The notes beneath the pieces are model-generated. The model ran no database searches. It was not told the DNA's origin and saw only the letters and a list, made by a program, of their open reading frames with translations. A stretch of 64,000 nucleotides of DNA from Melitaea cinxia (lineage: Eukaryota; Arthropoda; Insecta; Lepidoptera; Nymphalidae), in NCBI RefSeq assembly GCF_905220565.1, contig NC_059409.1, positions 193,501 through 257,500 on the forward strand. Reading direction: 5' to 3'. A program made the position numbers and the translations under genes. Below, in pieces: positions 1-11,499 of this stretch (the first letter of the stretch is position 1; every line of letters starts with the position of its first letter).

Positions 1-1700
1 TCGATCGGTCGCCCGGTGTGACCGAGCCACTAGGATGACAATCGAAGGCTTCGAGAGCAGAAAAGGACTTCTAACAAAATTGTGTATTATTTGTTATATT
101 AACATTATTAAAGTTTGTGTGTAGCTGGGCTGTAGAGGAATAATTCTACACAAATTAATATATTGTAATTTCCTTAAATTGTAATAATTTTGTAATTCTA
201 TATTTATCGATCGGTGGGACGAGCGCGGTCAAACTGAGCAGGAAATAATTTCTTGTATATCTACATTGAATTTATAATAGTGTAATAAACATTAGTACTA
301 TACGTCGCACATTGAGAAGAATTTTTAATACGATCGTTTCCTATAATACAGTACTTTTAAAATACAATTTTTATAAATCACTCTTTTACCGATCACTGGA
401 ATGTTAATACTTGTATGTTAAAGATTAATAATGGTTTGTCTCCGCTAGTCGTGTGTTCTATCGTTAGAGTAACAGAGATTGCATCCAATGAGTTATAATG
501 CATCGGAAATATCCAAACGGAGACGTAACCCGCTCACTGGGTGCGATCATAGCGATGGCTCACAGTTACATTGTAGCGAGCACGAGAATCTTGGATATCT
601 AGTCACATTTGTTGTGAATCGTCTATGTAATGTATATTCAATTACCGGAACGTTACGTTGCAGTCGGGAAACTCGGGATGTGTACTGAGAAACTATTGAT
701 ATAAGCTTTAACAACGGCTGAAAAGTACAAAACATTTGATCTGATATTTCGACCACCGTGTCTTCACTCGACAGACAGTGAGGCTGGATAGTTATATATC
801 GTTTCCCGTGTCCGCGCATACGAATATTTAAATTGTTTGCTATTCGAAATTAAAAAAAAAATATATATAAATGATAGCTATAATGTTAAAGCCTTATGGG
901 GAACGGCGACATTATACACTCGACTTGAGTAGTTTTTATGTTTCTATTGCTTTGTGACTATTATTATAATTGTCGCTTCAATGAGAGAACGAGAACACAA
1001 TGGCCGCAGCACGTTATGTAATAAAACATAATTACTGAGATTGCTGTAATAAGTCGTGAAGGTGAATTGTGTTTTATTGAAGTTTATGTGGAAAACGTAA
1101 TGGAAAAATAATATGTTGTTAATTTTTGTAAATAAATTTATTTGAACTTTTTTTTTTTAATACGATTCTATTTCGGTTAAGTGATTCAACTCTCAACTGG
1201 AGTGAAGTGGCGACTGTTGTAATAATGTAGCGTTTTAAGTAAACGAGTTGGGGCCTGTACCACCGGTTGTGGATACCGCTCTTAGACAGACGACGGTATC
1301 CAACAGATAAAAGGTTTTCGTATCTTATTATTTTTTACTATTGAATTTCACTATATTTATGTGATATTTCTATTCGAAAATATGAACCTCAAAGTTATAT
1401 TTTATGAATTGAAGAGGAACAGGTCGTAGTGGCCTATTCTATCTCTTGCTGTTAAGTCTATTTTGTAACTTATTTGCAGGATAAACTTTATCCAAAACCG
1501 GTGAAACCGGCCTTTATTCTATTGTTTAAATTGTAACGCAATAAAGACTGTCGTCGTTCCCGCGCGGTACAGCGTACTGTACGCAAGGCGTTGAGCAGAC
1601 GGCTCTAATTTCCAGCAACTGGCTAGTGGTTACTAGGAACCACCTGTTTGATGGTTATCATAAAAAAACGCAGCAACCATCAACAACTTGTTGCTGTAAC
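1..1700. other. Gene-free AT-rich stretch, no recognised repeat
   Basis: I recognise no gene, repeat or RNA here. An open frame at 479-688 (+) has no recognisable domain. The only structure I noted is a short perfect stem at 1479-1493 (GGATAAA, one base, TTTATCC), followed by CCGG-flanked sequence. The first 60 bases are somewhat GC-richer and could be the edge of something lying outside the window. Confidence 0.4.
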
Positions 1701-1710
1701 TTGCAACTAG

Positions 1711-2257
1711 GGGCCATCCGTGAATTACGTCACACGTTAAGGGGGATAGGATAGGAGGTCGACGTAGTATGATATTGTCTGACCTAAACGTAATATATAT
1801 AATTATTGTTAGTATTAAAAAATTATATTTTAACCACATACCCATTAACCAAATCAATCTACCAAAGTTTAAATAGTTGGTGAATTAACACTCGCTGTAC
1901 TAATTTATAAACTTTGCTACCTATGAGAGTTTGGAGCAGACGTGCCCAGAAGTGGAGACCACGTCTTGGCAAACGCAGTGTAGGACGTTCTGCGGCCGCT
2001 AGACCGACGATCTAAGTAAGATTGCCGGTGTAGGCTGTATTCGGATTGCGGAAAACCAGGATGTCTGGCGCGAACTTGGGGAGGCCTATGTCCAGCAGTT
2101 GACTGCAATAGGTTGAACTGACTGACTGAGTGATGTTTGATTTAGTTGATTACAGACATTGGGGAAGGCGGGGGTCTTATAATTGTGGCCAACTGTGACA
2201 AGGACGGGGGAGGGTCAAAAAGTCGAGAAAAATCGTGTGACGTAATTTATGGATAGC
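1711..2257. mobile_element. Old inverted-repeat DNA element with a LINE fragment inside
   Basis: The left end (1714-1736) and the reverse complement of the right end (2234-2257) share an ATCC..AATTACGTCACACG core with a few mismatches, so they form terminal inverted repeats of about 23 bp. G-rich sequence follows inward from both ends. No target duplication was certain. The middle (about 1926-2115) is a non-LTR retrotransposon fragment. It is probably a decayed MITE-type element. Confidence 0.5.
1926..2115 (+). pseudogene. Non-LTR retrotransposon ORF2 C-terminal fragment (family L1)
   Basis: Reading in the frame of 2012-2110 gives TDDLSKIAGVG, then RIAENQDVWRELGEAYVQQ and a stop after TAIG. 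This is the characteristic extreme C-terminus of an insect non-LTR (RTE-like) endonuclease/reverse-transcriptase polyprotein. Just upstream, RRAQKWRPRLGKRSVGR reads in another frame, so the copy is frameshifted, and it also has a stop. The nucleotide tail (GGCCTATGTCCAGCAG) recurs in many other copies in this window, which identifies this LINE as the source of family L1. The clade is an inference. Confidence 0.6.
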
Positions 2258-2808
2258 TTGTGAAATGTGTGACGGTCAAGTAGATTAGGGCCGTGTGCGC
2301 AGCGCCTCCTCACTTAGGATAGGAACATGTTATACTGTAGTTGGTGTCGTGTCGTCTGCTCATCTCCATCAGTAGTTAGCGTGTCCTAATAAGTCTGTTC
2401 TCCATTGGGACTGATTATAAGTTTTAATAAATTTTCAAATTTCCTTACGACTTTTATGATACTCCTTTTCCCCTTTTATAGGTCATGTAATATCAAGTTG
2501 AATGTTCTTTAATTAACACAAACAAATAAACAGTTTCTTCTACACAATATTTTTTCTTTACATTACAATACCTACTATTTGTTTTATTATGCCCCCGTGT
2601 TCTTAAAGAGAGACATTTATTAACATCATTTTGAAATTAAATTCACTGCTTTAATTACTGCTCAATGTAATCAATCGTGTTTAAACTGTATTACAAAATT
2701 CCTTTTATTACTTTCTTTTGGAAAAAAGTAAATGACTACTTTTAAATTGTGCTTGATATGTATTGTTCAGCTGTCTAGAAATGGGTTCATTTAATATTAT
2801 TCAGATGT
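2258..2808. other. Gene-free stretch, nothing recognised
   Basis: AT-rich sequence with no repeat family or reading frame I can identify. Confidence 0.35.
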
Positions 2809-2905
2809 GCATTCAGCCTGTAACGTCCCACTGTTGGACATAGCCTCTTTCTGCATGTAGGAGAAGGATTGGAGCTTAATATAACACGCTGCTCCTTTGT
2901 GGGTT
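2809..2905 (-). repeat. S1 SINE 3' end fragment
   Basis: The reverse complement of the S1 tail is present: CAGCCTGTAA, then CCCACTGTTGGACATAG, GTAGGAGAAGGAT and CTTAAT. It matches the 3' third of the full-length S1 copies at 32991 and 50648, with several substitutions. Confidence 0.6.
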
Positions 2906-3022
2906 GGTGGATATTATTATTTAGATATCTTATAAAATATATGTTAGATGATTATTGATTAATTCAATCAAAGAGTTAAACTTACTATTTTGTCTGATTA
3001 TTTTAACAAAACATTAGAGCAG

Positions 3023-3080
3023 GGTCATAACAACTGACTGAGACAGTGAAGTTGCAGGTTCGATCCCTGCACATGGCAAA
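3023..3080 (+). repeat. S1-type SINE tRNA-like head fragment
   Basis: A B-box-like GGTTCGATCCCTGCACATG follows a degenerate A-box region. This is the head of an S1-type SINE that breaks off into unrelated AT-rich sequence. Confidence 0.4.
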
Positions 3081-3364
3081 TAATTATATATATTGTATAG
3101 ACAGAATATTTCCGAATAATCACTGTTAAACAGGATGTTCGACTCCTAACTGCGTTTCTTAAATTGGAGGGCTCTGTAGGTTTAATAGATCACCGTTCCG
3201 TTTGCAAAAAATCGAGTGCACCGTGATGAACCGTAGTTTCAAAAATCGTTTCTATGTAAATAATCAAATGCTACCTGGCAACATTAGACCAATCAATTAG
3301 AAAAAAATAAACAATAGCTAAATACTAAATACCTTTAATCAAATATAACACTACTTTAGTCTAT

Positions 3365-4779
3365 CTACACAAATCTAGTCGCTATACCCAACAGTTTAGT
3401 GTAATCAGCTCCTTTGGAATGAGTTTTTTCCTTGAGAATGGTTCGCAGGATGGTCGGGATGGGGACGTGGATGCGGGTGCCCAGGGGTGTGCCGTTATCA
3501 TCGATGAGGACTACATTGTTGCTATCAAACTTCGGAACTTTGACTTTCTGTATCTGCTTTAAGCCTACTAGGATCCCTTTCTTCTTTTGACCTTTAATAG
3601 CTACCAAAACTCTGTCCCCAATTAAGCCCACACCTGAAAATAACATTAATATTAAGTTAATTTCAGCAAGTCATCTTTCTCCAGCTTTCTGCTTTAGGGG
3701 TTATTATTATTATTATTTATTTATTATAATAATTAAAACGGTTTACACCAGTTACATTAATTACTAAGAGAAACATAAAACACAAACATAAAAACAGCAA
3801 TCAGATAATTATACAATAAATAGAACTAAAAGAAAAAAGAAAAAAAAAAAAAAAAGAAAATTGAAAAAGAAAAATACAACAGTTATGAGTTTGATTCCTA
3901 TGCTATGTCTGCATGTCATTTACATTTAACAAAACTCTGTTACCTAAAACGCAGGATTAAGTTGACTGACTTAGGCACAGATTATGGAGTGTGTATGTTA
4001 ACAAACAACCGATCTGGTGTAGTAGTGCGTGTAGTTGACTGAAATACTGATAGTTTGTGGGTTTGATTCTCGCTCGGGATGAATATTTGTATAGACATTT
4101 CTTTCTGGTTTGTATGTCCGTCCTTGTGGGTCCACGTGCTTTGGAGAGCATGTTAAGCTGTCAGTCTCAGTTGCTAACATAAATACCCGACAGTGATTGT
4201 AACTCTTAGTAGGAAATATAGCTGCCGACTCAAAAGACCTATGCCCAGCAGTGGGATGTTACAGATAAAAATCGTATGTTAAAAATATTTAATGAAAAAA
4301 AAATAACCTAAACCAATATCTACAGAAGGGATTTATATACAACAAAAAATAAGCAGAGGATAAAAAGATAGAAGCAGAATATAAATAATAAATTGAATAC
4401 AAAAATTAGGGATGTAATTTATTATCATATGTAAATTCACTATACGTTATTTAGATGTTATGTAAACAGAATTAGTTTTATGTAGCATGATGGTAAGCAG
4501 TGCAAGCGCTTTACAGCGTACACTTTATAGACACTCATTGAAGTTGTCAGGTTTAATATTTAAGTTTTTTTTTTATTGATTTTCTTATTAATACTTACGT
4601 TTCTTGTTATAGACACAAATAACTTTAGGTGGTTTTCCCTCTGCCATAGCCCGCTTGCCTATTTCTGAGTTGTCGACCACTCTTAGTCGAGTTAGTAACT
4701 GGACTTCATTTAAACAAGAAGTTGTGTGAAACCCACACGACTGAATTGGACTTAGTTTATTTATTAAGCTCCTAAACAT
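3365..4779 (-). CDS. mRpL14: mRpL14, mitochondrial large ribosomal subunit protein uL14m (2 exons)
   Basis: The product is a structural protein of the mitochondrial 39S ribosomal subunit, of the universal uL14 family. The CDS joins exon 1 (4599-4779) and exon 2 (3365-3633) on the minus strand. The intron of 965 bp has a GTAAGT donor and a TTTTCAG acceptor, and the split codon becomes CGT (Arg). The 149-residue product is close to the roughly 145 residues of animal MRPL14. Family motifs are clear: LRVVDNSEIGKRA, PPKVICVYNKK, RVLVAIKGQKKKGILVG, FDSNNVVLIDDNGTPLGTRI and a terminal ATRFV-type end. The first 22 or so residues (MFRSLINKL..CGFHTTS) are basic and hydroxylated, as expected of a mitochondrial targeting peptide. 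The start is the first ATG of exon 1. An ATTAAA (3334-3339, minus strand) could be the polyadenylation signal. The intron carries an S1 SINE relic and an A-rich repeat. It is the only convincing host gene in the window. Confidence 0.93.
3700..3860 (-). repeat. Intronic TTA-rich and poly-A tract, probable retroelement tail
   Basis: The stretch runs from (TTA)n at about 3700-3740 to a long A-run with interspersed G at 3831-3860, all inside the mRpL14 intron. It resembles a reversed LINE 3' end, but no coding remains. Confidence 0.35.
4017..4268 (+). repeat. S1 SINE, diverged, in mRpL14 intron
   Basis: The order of S1 blocks is kept: GGGTTTGATTCTCGC (B box), GTCCTTGTGGGTCCACGTGC, GGAGAGCATGTTAAGCTGTC and CCTATGCCCAGCAGTGGGAT. 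Substitutions and small deletions show it is old. It lies antisense to mRpL14. Confidence 0.65.
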
Positions 4780-5535
4780 TGTAAATTCTGTTCGTTTATC
4801 AGTTTTCGTGCAAAAATAGGGTTATGTTACTGACATATGACAGCGATGTTTTGTTTTGACATCTAAAGTAATGCTACGTTCCCTACTATCTAGAAGAGAT
4901 AAGTACAACTAAAATTCTTTAAAAGCTAACAATTTAGACATTATTATAAGTTTAAGAATACTGTATAGTTAAGTACGTATGTTTAAAATGTACGGTCTCT
5001 CTAAACTTCCAACAGGTTATAAAACATTTTGTATTTCTTTTTCTATTGTTCCAAAATCTTTGTCGTGTTCAAGCAAAGAAATTAAAGAATCTTGTCGTAG
5101 AGTGATATTTATGAGAAATACGCTTACCAATTCCATATTTTAAATTCATGAGATCGTCACTGAATGCAAACAATTATAAAAATAATAGATATAAATATTA
5201 TAAGTATCTACACATTACGGTATTTCGTTAGTCGATATTATTATTTTTAAATATTTTCGAAGGTATTTTAAATAGAAAGAGAATAAAAAAGGAACAATTT
5301 CCAAAATCTTGAAAAATAAATAGTCTTCTATAATCCAATAGGTAGTAGAATCAAGAAATGCATATAGAATAAAAGGTATCTGGTAAGGTCATGGTAATAA
5401 TAGCCTAATTAAGCCACCATAGAACGTACATTTGCAGTTTAGTAACGTTTAAATTTTTGGTATAATAGTAAACAGAAGTTGGAACAAGCAAAGTAGAGGA
5501 GTGTTTGTCGAATATGACAAGTAAAGGGAACCAAA
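4780..5535. promoter_or_regulatory. Upstream region of mRpL14; otherwise featureless
   Basis: The mRpL14 promoter must lie in the first few hundred bases upstream of 4779 on the minus strand. I see no TATA box I would trust. The rest is AT-rich and contains no recognised repeat. Confidence 0.3.
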
Positions 5536-5536
5536 A

Positions 5537-6151
5537 ATAATTGTGTTTGCTCGCAAACGAAAAAAAAACCGACTTCAATTACATCGACAAGTAATACAAC
5601 GTAGATCGACGAAAAAATAGTCAAGCAACTACGCGTTATCAAAGATTACTCAAAAAGTAGTTATCAGATCTCGATAAAATTTATATGTGACCACATGATA
5701 AACATCAGCTTTCGATTAAATTATAAATTATCAAAATCGGTACACCCAGTAAAAAGTTATTGCGGATTTTCGAGAGTTTCCCTCGATTTCTCTGGGACCC
5801 CATCATCAGATCCTAGTTTTCTTATCATGATACCAAACTAAGGATATTCTCTTTCCAACAAAAAAAGAATTATCAAAATCGGTACATCCAGTAGAAAGTT
5901 ACGCGGTATAATACAACGTAGGTCGACGAAAAAAGCGTCAAGTAAAAACGCATTATTAGATATAACTCGAAAAGTAGTTGTTAGATCTCAAATAAATTTA
6001 AATGGGACCAATTGGCACACACCACCTTTCGATTAAAACAAAATTTGTCGAAATCGGTCTACCCGGTCAAAAGTTCTGATGTAACATACATAAAAAAAAA
6101 AAAAAAATACAGTCGAATTGAGAACCACCTCCTTTTTTGGAAGTCGGTTAA
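5537..6151 (+). repeat. Family F fold-ended repeat, longest intact copy
   Basis: It opens with TTGTGTTTGCTCGCAAACGA, then AACCGACTTCAATTACATCG, and closes with GGAAGTCGGTTAA, so the ends carry inverted AACCGACTTC motifs. Inside, the block CAAAATCGGTACA(C/T)CCAGTA recurs. Nine copies or pieces in this window share this layout. No ORF. It is probably a non-autonomous DNA element; the superfamily is unknown. Confidence 0.65.
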
Positions 6152-7131
6152 TAAACTTTCTCCAGTGACCTGAAATTAGAAGAAAATATATCTTACAAAA
6201 ATGGATAAATATAAGTTTTAGGAGTTTTAAAAAATTTATCTAATAGTGAATACTATGCTTCCGTATCTAAATATGCTATCATGGTAGTATTTTTAATTAC
6301 TTTAGTAAGCTGCTGATTTAATTCGGGCGTAGGTACGGTACAGTAATAGTGTAAATAAGTAGGTAATAAGTACGTAATGCTCTTAAGAAGCATTTGAATA
6401 CCTGACCAGTCACTGAACACTACATTAACGACTGGTCTGATTTTTTAAGTAAGGTATATAAATATGACCGAAGTAATTTAGGAATTAGGACTAAAATATA
6501 ATTTCAAAATGATAACTGTAAATGCTCTTAAAGTCTGAATGAATATAATAGTTGATGATTTTGAATTGTAGGCTGAGGGGCTGCAATTGGATTTTAAAAG
6601 TTTTTTCGTACTGAACATAGTCACTTCGATTTATTATGATATCGTAGCATTTAAGTATATCTTTAGAAAACATTATAATAGTTAGTGATTTCTTGGAAAT
6701 CGTGCTTTAAGTCACGACACATGAACTATTGAACTTTCTTTGAACTGTATATATTGTAGGTAATTCTGTTTTAAAAAAGTTTACTTTTGTTCTGAGTAGT
6801 AGCGGTAGGTACATAATATTCAACGAACAAATGATGAAAACCAAAAAAGCGATTCATTTTATCGCGGACCTTATTGAGGAATTGTTGCTCTATTTCGACT
6901 TGTGAGTAGATAGTTGCAATGGAGCAGCAAGCAGTAAATATCTAATTTACGTATGTAGAAGATTTATAAGCACAGATTTACTGTTTGGAATAAGACATTA
7001 ATCGTCTTTCTATAATTTCTATAAAAATAAACCTTAAAAATAGCATCTGTTGAGTTCTTATAAGTTGAAACAACTTTTACAAAAAACTAATAAATTTGTT
7101 TTCGTCGACGTGCAGCAATTGATCATTACAA
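6152..7131. other. Gene-free AT-rich stretch
   Basis: No repeat, RNA or reading frame recognised. Confidence 0.35.
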
Positions 7132-7295
7132 GTACCGATCTGACTAATTATTTGTATTCGAAAAGTAATTTGGTACCGATCTGACTAATTATTTGTATTC
7201 GAAAAGTAATTTGGTACCGATCTGACTAATTATTTGTATTCGAAAAGTAATTTGGTACCGATCTGACTAATTATTTGTATTCGAAAAGTAATTTG
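7132..7295 (+). repeat. 41-bp tandem repeat, four perfect copies
   Basis: The unit GTACCGATCTGACTAATTAT...AAAGTAATTTG (41 bp) occurs at 7132, 7173, 7214 and 7255 with no difference that I can see. The fourth copy ends where the sequence changes to GTCTCGATAATAAAA. Confidence 0.95.
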
Positions 7296-7368
7296 GTCTC
7301 GATAATAAAATTGTAGATCTCCTGAACGAGGTCGTAGAGCAAGTAAAGCAATCGTTTCCAGTTTTTTT

Positions 7369-7622
7369 TTATAGGTATACGACTAGGTCGGTAACAAGGG
7401 TAGGGCCCATCTGATGGTAAGCGGTTACCGATACCTATTGACGCCTGCAACACTAGAAGCATCGCAAGCGTGTTGCTGACCCACCCCTGACTCTCCCTCT
7501 TGGATAGAATTGTCCCTAGAAACTCAGGCGACCTTACTAACCACAGGAACACAAAACTGCTTCAGAGCAGTACTATTTAGTTATGATCTTCTTTAAGGTT
7601 GAGGAAGTTCCCTAGGGGCTCC
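7369..7622 (-). repeat. Family J retro-repeat
   Basis: Reverse-oriented copy of the element best seen at 15262. CTAGGTCGGTAACAAG, CATCTGATGGTAAGCGGTTACC, GACGCCTGCAACACTAGAAG and CACAGGAACACAAAACTGC appear in order, with T-runs marking the reversed A-rich 3' end. Confidence 0.6.
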
Positions 7623-7864
7623 ACGGGCTGCTCCATATTTTGAGTAGAATATATCCGACATCAATATGTTCCCATAACCCAAGTAATTCTTATTTCTCTT
7701 CATTCTACCGTAACTCTTGGTGCAAATTTTTTTCGCTAACCAGCAGGAGAGTATTGTTGTAGATTGTTATACAGGCGAAAATCTTGTTCGTCCGGCAATG
7801 AAAAATTTATAGGCTAAAAATCCTACAAATGTTTGAATAAAAATTTGGCAAAGTTAGTTTAGTA

Positions 7865-8172
7865 TAATTGTGTTTGCTAGCAGACAAAAAAAAACCGACT
7901 TCAATTACATCGACAAGTAATACAACGTAAGTAGACGAAAAAAATTAACAAACGCACTGGTCGTCACTACGATTTTCTAAAGATCCTGCTTAGAAAATTC
8001 GTCCCTTCCTCGATTTCTCTGGTATGCTATTTCAGATCCTGGTTTCTTTATCATGATCCTTATCATGGAATCAGCAAAATCGGTTCATAAACGACGAAGT
8101 TATCCGCGAGCACACATAAAAATATATAAGTATACGGTCGAATTAAGAAACCTTTTTTGAAATCGGTTAAAA
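7865..8172 (+). repeat. Family F repeat, internally deleted
   Basis: Both ends are present (AATTGTGTTTGCTAGCAGAC, then ACCGACTTCAATTACATCG, and TTTGAAATCGGTTAAAAA), but the central third is missing compared with 5537-6151. Confidence 0.6.
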
Positions 8173-8355
8173 ATGTAGCAAAACTTTTATAACAAGTGGG
8201 TGAAATATAATTACAAATGTGGGAAAGAATTCTTAATGTACACTACCTACTACAAATCCTAAGAAGATGGTGGTAAATAAAATATCTTGTAGGTAATTAA
8301 TGTAACCTTTGCTTTGGGAGAGTCAGGAATGATTATCTTTTTCTACAGGAACCGA

Positions 8356-8545
8356 CGAAGTGTTTTATTTATTTATTTATTTACTTATAAGGGATGGTAC
8401 ACAGCACAGAAAAAAATATAAAACAAACTAGAATGAAATATAATCAAAAAGGCCAATTACGACCATCCATCCGTTTAAAATTTAAATTAACAAACGTGAA
8501 AAATAAAATAAAAGGAAAAACACAAGAAAAAAAAAACAAACTTGT
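8356..8545 (-). repeat. Probable reversed LINE 3' end
   Basis: A (TTTA)n run at 8362-8386 leads into AAGGGATGGTACACAGCACAG and A-rich sequence, the look of a reversed retroelement tail. The family is not identified. Confidence 0.3.
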
Positions 8546-9149
8546 TTTCATATTAAACCTATAAATTCCCCTGGGAAGGATAGTTTAAAAACAATTAACT
8601 CTATATTGAAGGTAATATAACATATATAATAATGATAATAATAATAGTGAACATTATATAAATATTTATGAAATATATATAAATTATTTATATTTAGTTG
8701 TAATTTTGATTATTTTTATTTTAATAACATTACGCTATGTTTTCTTTCGTTATTATGTAGTGAACTGTCGGAATTCTTCGTTTCAGACATAATCAGTTAT
8801 ATAATAAGCTTAAGGTATGATATGTGTAGGTATATTATACTCTAGGTACATCATTCAGCTTTTTGCTTTCACAAGAGGCATATGCTCTACACTTAGGAGT
8901 TTAAATTATATTCCTGGTAGTTGTACATAGTTAGTTTTGTAATGTGTATGTGAAGTTGTAAAAAATATTTTGATGTAAGTACCTATTTCTATTTTTCTTA
9001 TGTATGCGTATGGTTGTTCACAAGATTTATTTGGTCAAAACCTAGAATTTGGTGTGAAAAATAGCTGTAGTATCTATTATAAATGATCGCAAACCGACAG
9101 AGCGTAATACAATAATAATTAAAAGATGAAAGTTAGAACAGTGCGACTG
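8546..9149. other. Gene-free stretch
   Basis: AT-rich; nothing recognised. Confidence 0.35.
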
Positions 9150-9830
9150 TTTAGCTATCGAGAGAGTAATTCGATCCGCAAAGCAGAAGGTCGCGCTCGG
9201 AGATCTCGATGGCGCTCAATCAGCAGATAATAACAATATCAGCGACAAACGCTCGCGTCGGGTTACCGCGCGGCTCGTTAGCGGTCGCCAATTTCCTCCC
9301 AGCCGCGCCGCGCCGCTCGCCGGCCCGGCACCAATAATAATCTAAAGTTTTCGTTCTCGTTTTTTATTTTGCGGAATCAAAGGCGTATCGATTACCATCG
9401 GAGCGGAGGTGCTATTGATTGAGCGGTCGTTAGAGCGCATTCTCGATTTCAGCTCGGCGTCAATGATTAAAGGCGGTAACCCAATAAGGAGCGGATCGCG
9501 AGCGCTTATCGGAAACAAAACAAAAGAGTGCGAGCTCGATTTACGTCATTAGGGTCGAGGGACGACACCTCAAAGCTTTTAACGCTTTCTGCGGCTCATA
9601 ATGCTCGCATCCGCCGCATTGTGGCCATTGTGCCGCTGTCCAAACACCGGCCGGCCTCTTCCGGATCCATTTCACGCTATCTGCGAGTGGAACCGAAGAC
9701 GCGTCTGTTTGTCCGCACTCCGCACGTCGCTCGAACAATGGCTCCTTTGAACAATTCGCACAGAATAGCGCTGTTTTGGGTATCGCTCGCGGTATTGTGA
9801 TTAGATTAGATCGTGTGTCACCCGGCTCTG
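9150..9830. promoter_or_regulatory. GC-rich island, candidate enhancer/promoter
   Basis: A sharp rise in GC and CpG (for example AGCCGCGCCGCGCCGCTCGC near 9301) with no repeat signature. It contains CAATGATTAAAG (9461-9472), also found in the island at 38220, and dense GATAA, TGATT and GCGAT words. Overlapping open frames on both strands (9528-9800 and 9541-9738) look compositional and have no domain. A first exon or a conserved non-coding element would both fit. Confidence 0.35.
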
Positions 9831-10319
9831 CGTGTCATCCACTCGTTCACTTATTGCTGAATATTTTTGTAATCATAGTTGTTGTGTATTTATAACTCAG
9901 AGAAGAGCGAGTTAGGCGTTACGCGAGTTAATATTACTATCTTTGAATTGTTTATACTTATACATCTTTAACAAATTAAGTTATATTTTTTGTCATTTTT
10001 TTTTAAATAGAAAACGTTGCTACAACTAATTTAAATATTGGTGTATTCTATATATTTCAAAATGAAATAATAGTTTAAATGAAACATCATTATGTAACAA
10101 ACATTTGGTAATTTTAATTCATTTTAATTTACTTGATTTTAATATACGGACTTAAGTTTATGTTAATTAAGCTCTGCCTTTGTTTCAAACGGTTTGTCAG
10201 TCAAGTCAGAAAAAGTGCCGTCGGCACAGCGTGCCGCTTTCTTTCTGTTTTATTTCTTGACTTTGTTTTTCTATTAAAACTTAGCAAATTACCTTTAATA
10301 AGAAAGTTATATGTATCGT
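9831..10319. other. Gene-free AT-rich stretch
   Basis: Nothing recognised, apart from a small stem GTGCCG-T-CGGCAC near 10216. Confidence 0.35.
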
Positions 10320-10665
10320 GTGCTGTGTGGCTACGGCACTAAAGAATTTAGCCACCCCCTCTCTTCCCGTGGGTGTCGTAAGAGGCGACTAAGGGATAAC
10401 AAGGTTCCACAACCATCTTGGTACTTAAGAAGCCGACCGATGGCGGGATAACCATCCAACTGCTGGCTTTGAAATACACAGGCCGAAGACGGGCAGCAGC
10501 GTTTTCGGTGCGACAAAGCCAATACTGCGGTCACCAACCCGCCTGCCCAGCGTGGTGACTATGGGCAAAACACATGAGTTCACGTTATTTTTGGCGTAAA
10601 CTTGTGGAGGCCTATGTCCAGCAGTGGACTGTATAGGCTGTAATGATGTAATGATGAATGATGTA
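10320..10665 (+). repeat. Family L1 LINE tail / SINE-like, near full length
   Basis: Starts at TGCTGTGTGGCTACGGCAC, passes through CTCTTCCCGTGGGTGTCGTA and CACCAACCCGCCTGCCCAGC, and ends AGCAGTGGACTGTATAGGCTG followed by imperfect TAATGATG repeats. It is the longest forward copy of this family; 19752-20086 is the matching reverse copy. The GGCCTATGTCCAGCAG end is the same as the LINE C-terminus at 1926-2115. Confidence 0.7.
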
Positions 10666-11499
10666 TCGTAATACCTAAATTACTGATTATAAAATAAGTC
10701 TATGTTAATAGAAAGCTGAGGGACAAAATAAAATTGTTCTAAATTTTTACGTCTTAGAATTATTTTTGTAATTGTCGAATATTTATTTAACATAATTTAC
10801 TTTTTGTTGTTTTCCTTAAAAAACAACGTTAGTAAAAGTTTGGTAAAAAAGAAAAAATCGATAATTTATAACCCTGTCATAAAACTTGGTAGTTATCAAT
10901 TTATCTCATATTTTATTATTTATTTTTGTATTGTCCACACACGACTTATCTCATATTCTTTTTTAGAAAGTAATTGAAACATTAAAACTTTTTGTTTTTT
11001 ATTATTAGGATTTGAGTTTATACTGACTGTGTCAAACTCCACTTAGGTGATAAAGGGATTTCTTTTGTTCAGCTTTTAGTTTGTGATCTTGAAGTTTAAA
11101 AAAACTAAATTTATATAATATACTTATTATGTACGAGTATTTCTTAGTATTTAGGCAGTATAAAGGTAAACGTTACACAAGGAACCTACCTCAAAAGGTA
11201 ATAGACGTTTGGTATGTGGAACAGATCAATCATTAATACTTTTAAAAATATAAATTATGAGTTTTTAATTATGCTTTAAACTTCAAAAAGATTAAACCTT
11301 CACCATAGCATTACCTATTAAACAATGTTGCAATTAATAAGCAGGGGACTAATGACTTAGTGACTAGCAACGCGGTAAATAACACAGTTTGTTTAATATT
11401 ATAACAAATATTGTAGTAGAACGTGCTTCTTGTATATTGATACTATCAGTCTATCACTAAAAACTTTCAAATTTCTTATTTCGTTTTTATCATTTTTAA
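10666..11499. other. Gene-free AT-rich stretch
   Basis: Nothing recognised. Confidence 0.35.

Noticed and set aside
7132..7295. Possible CRISPR-like array
   Set aside because: The units are directly contiguous with no spacers and the context is eukaryotic.
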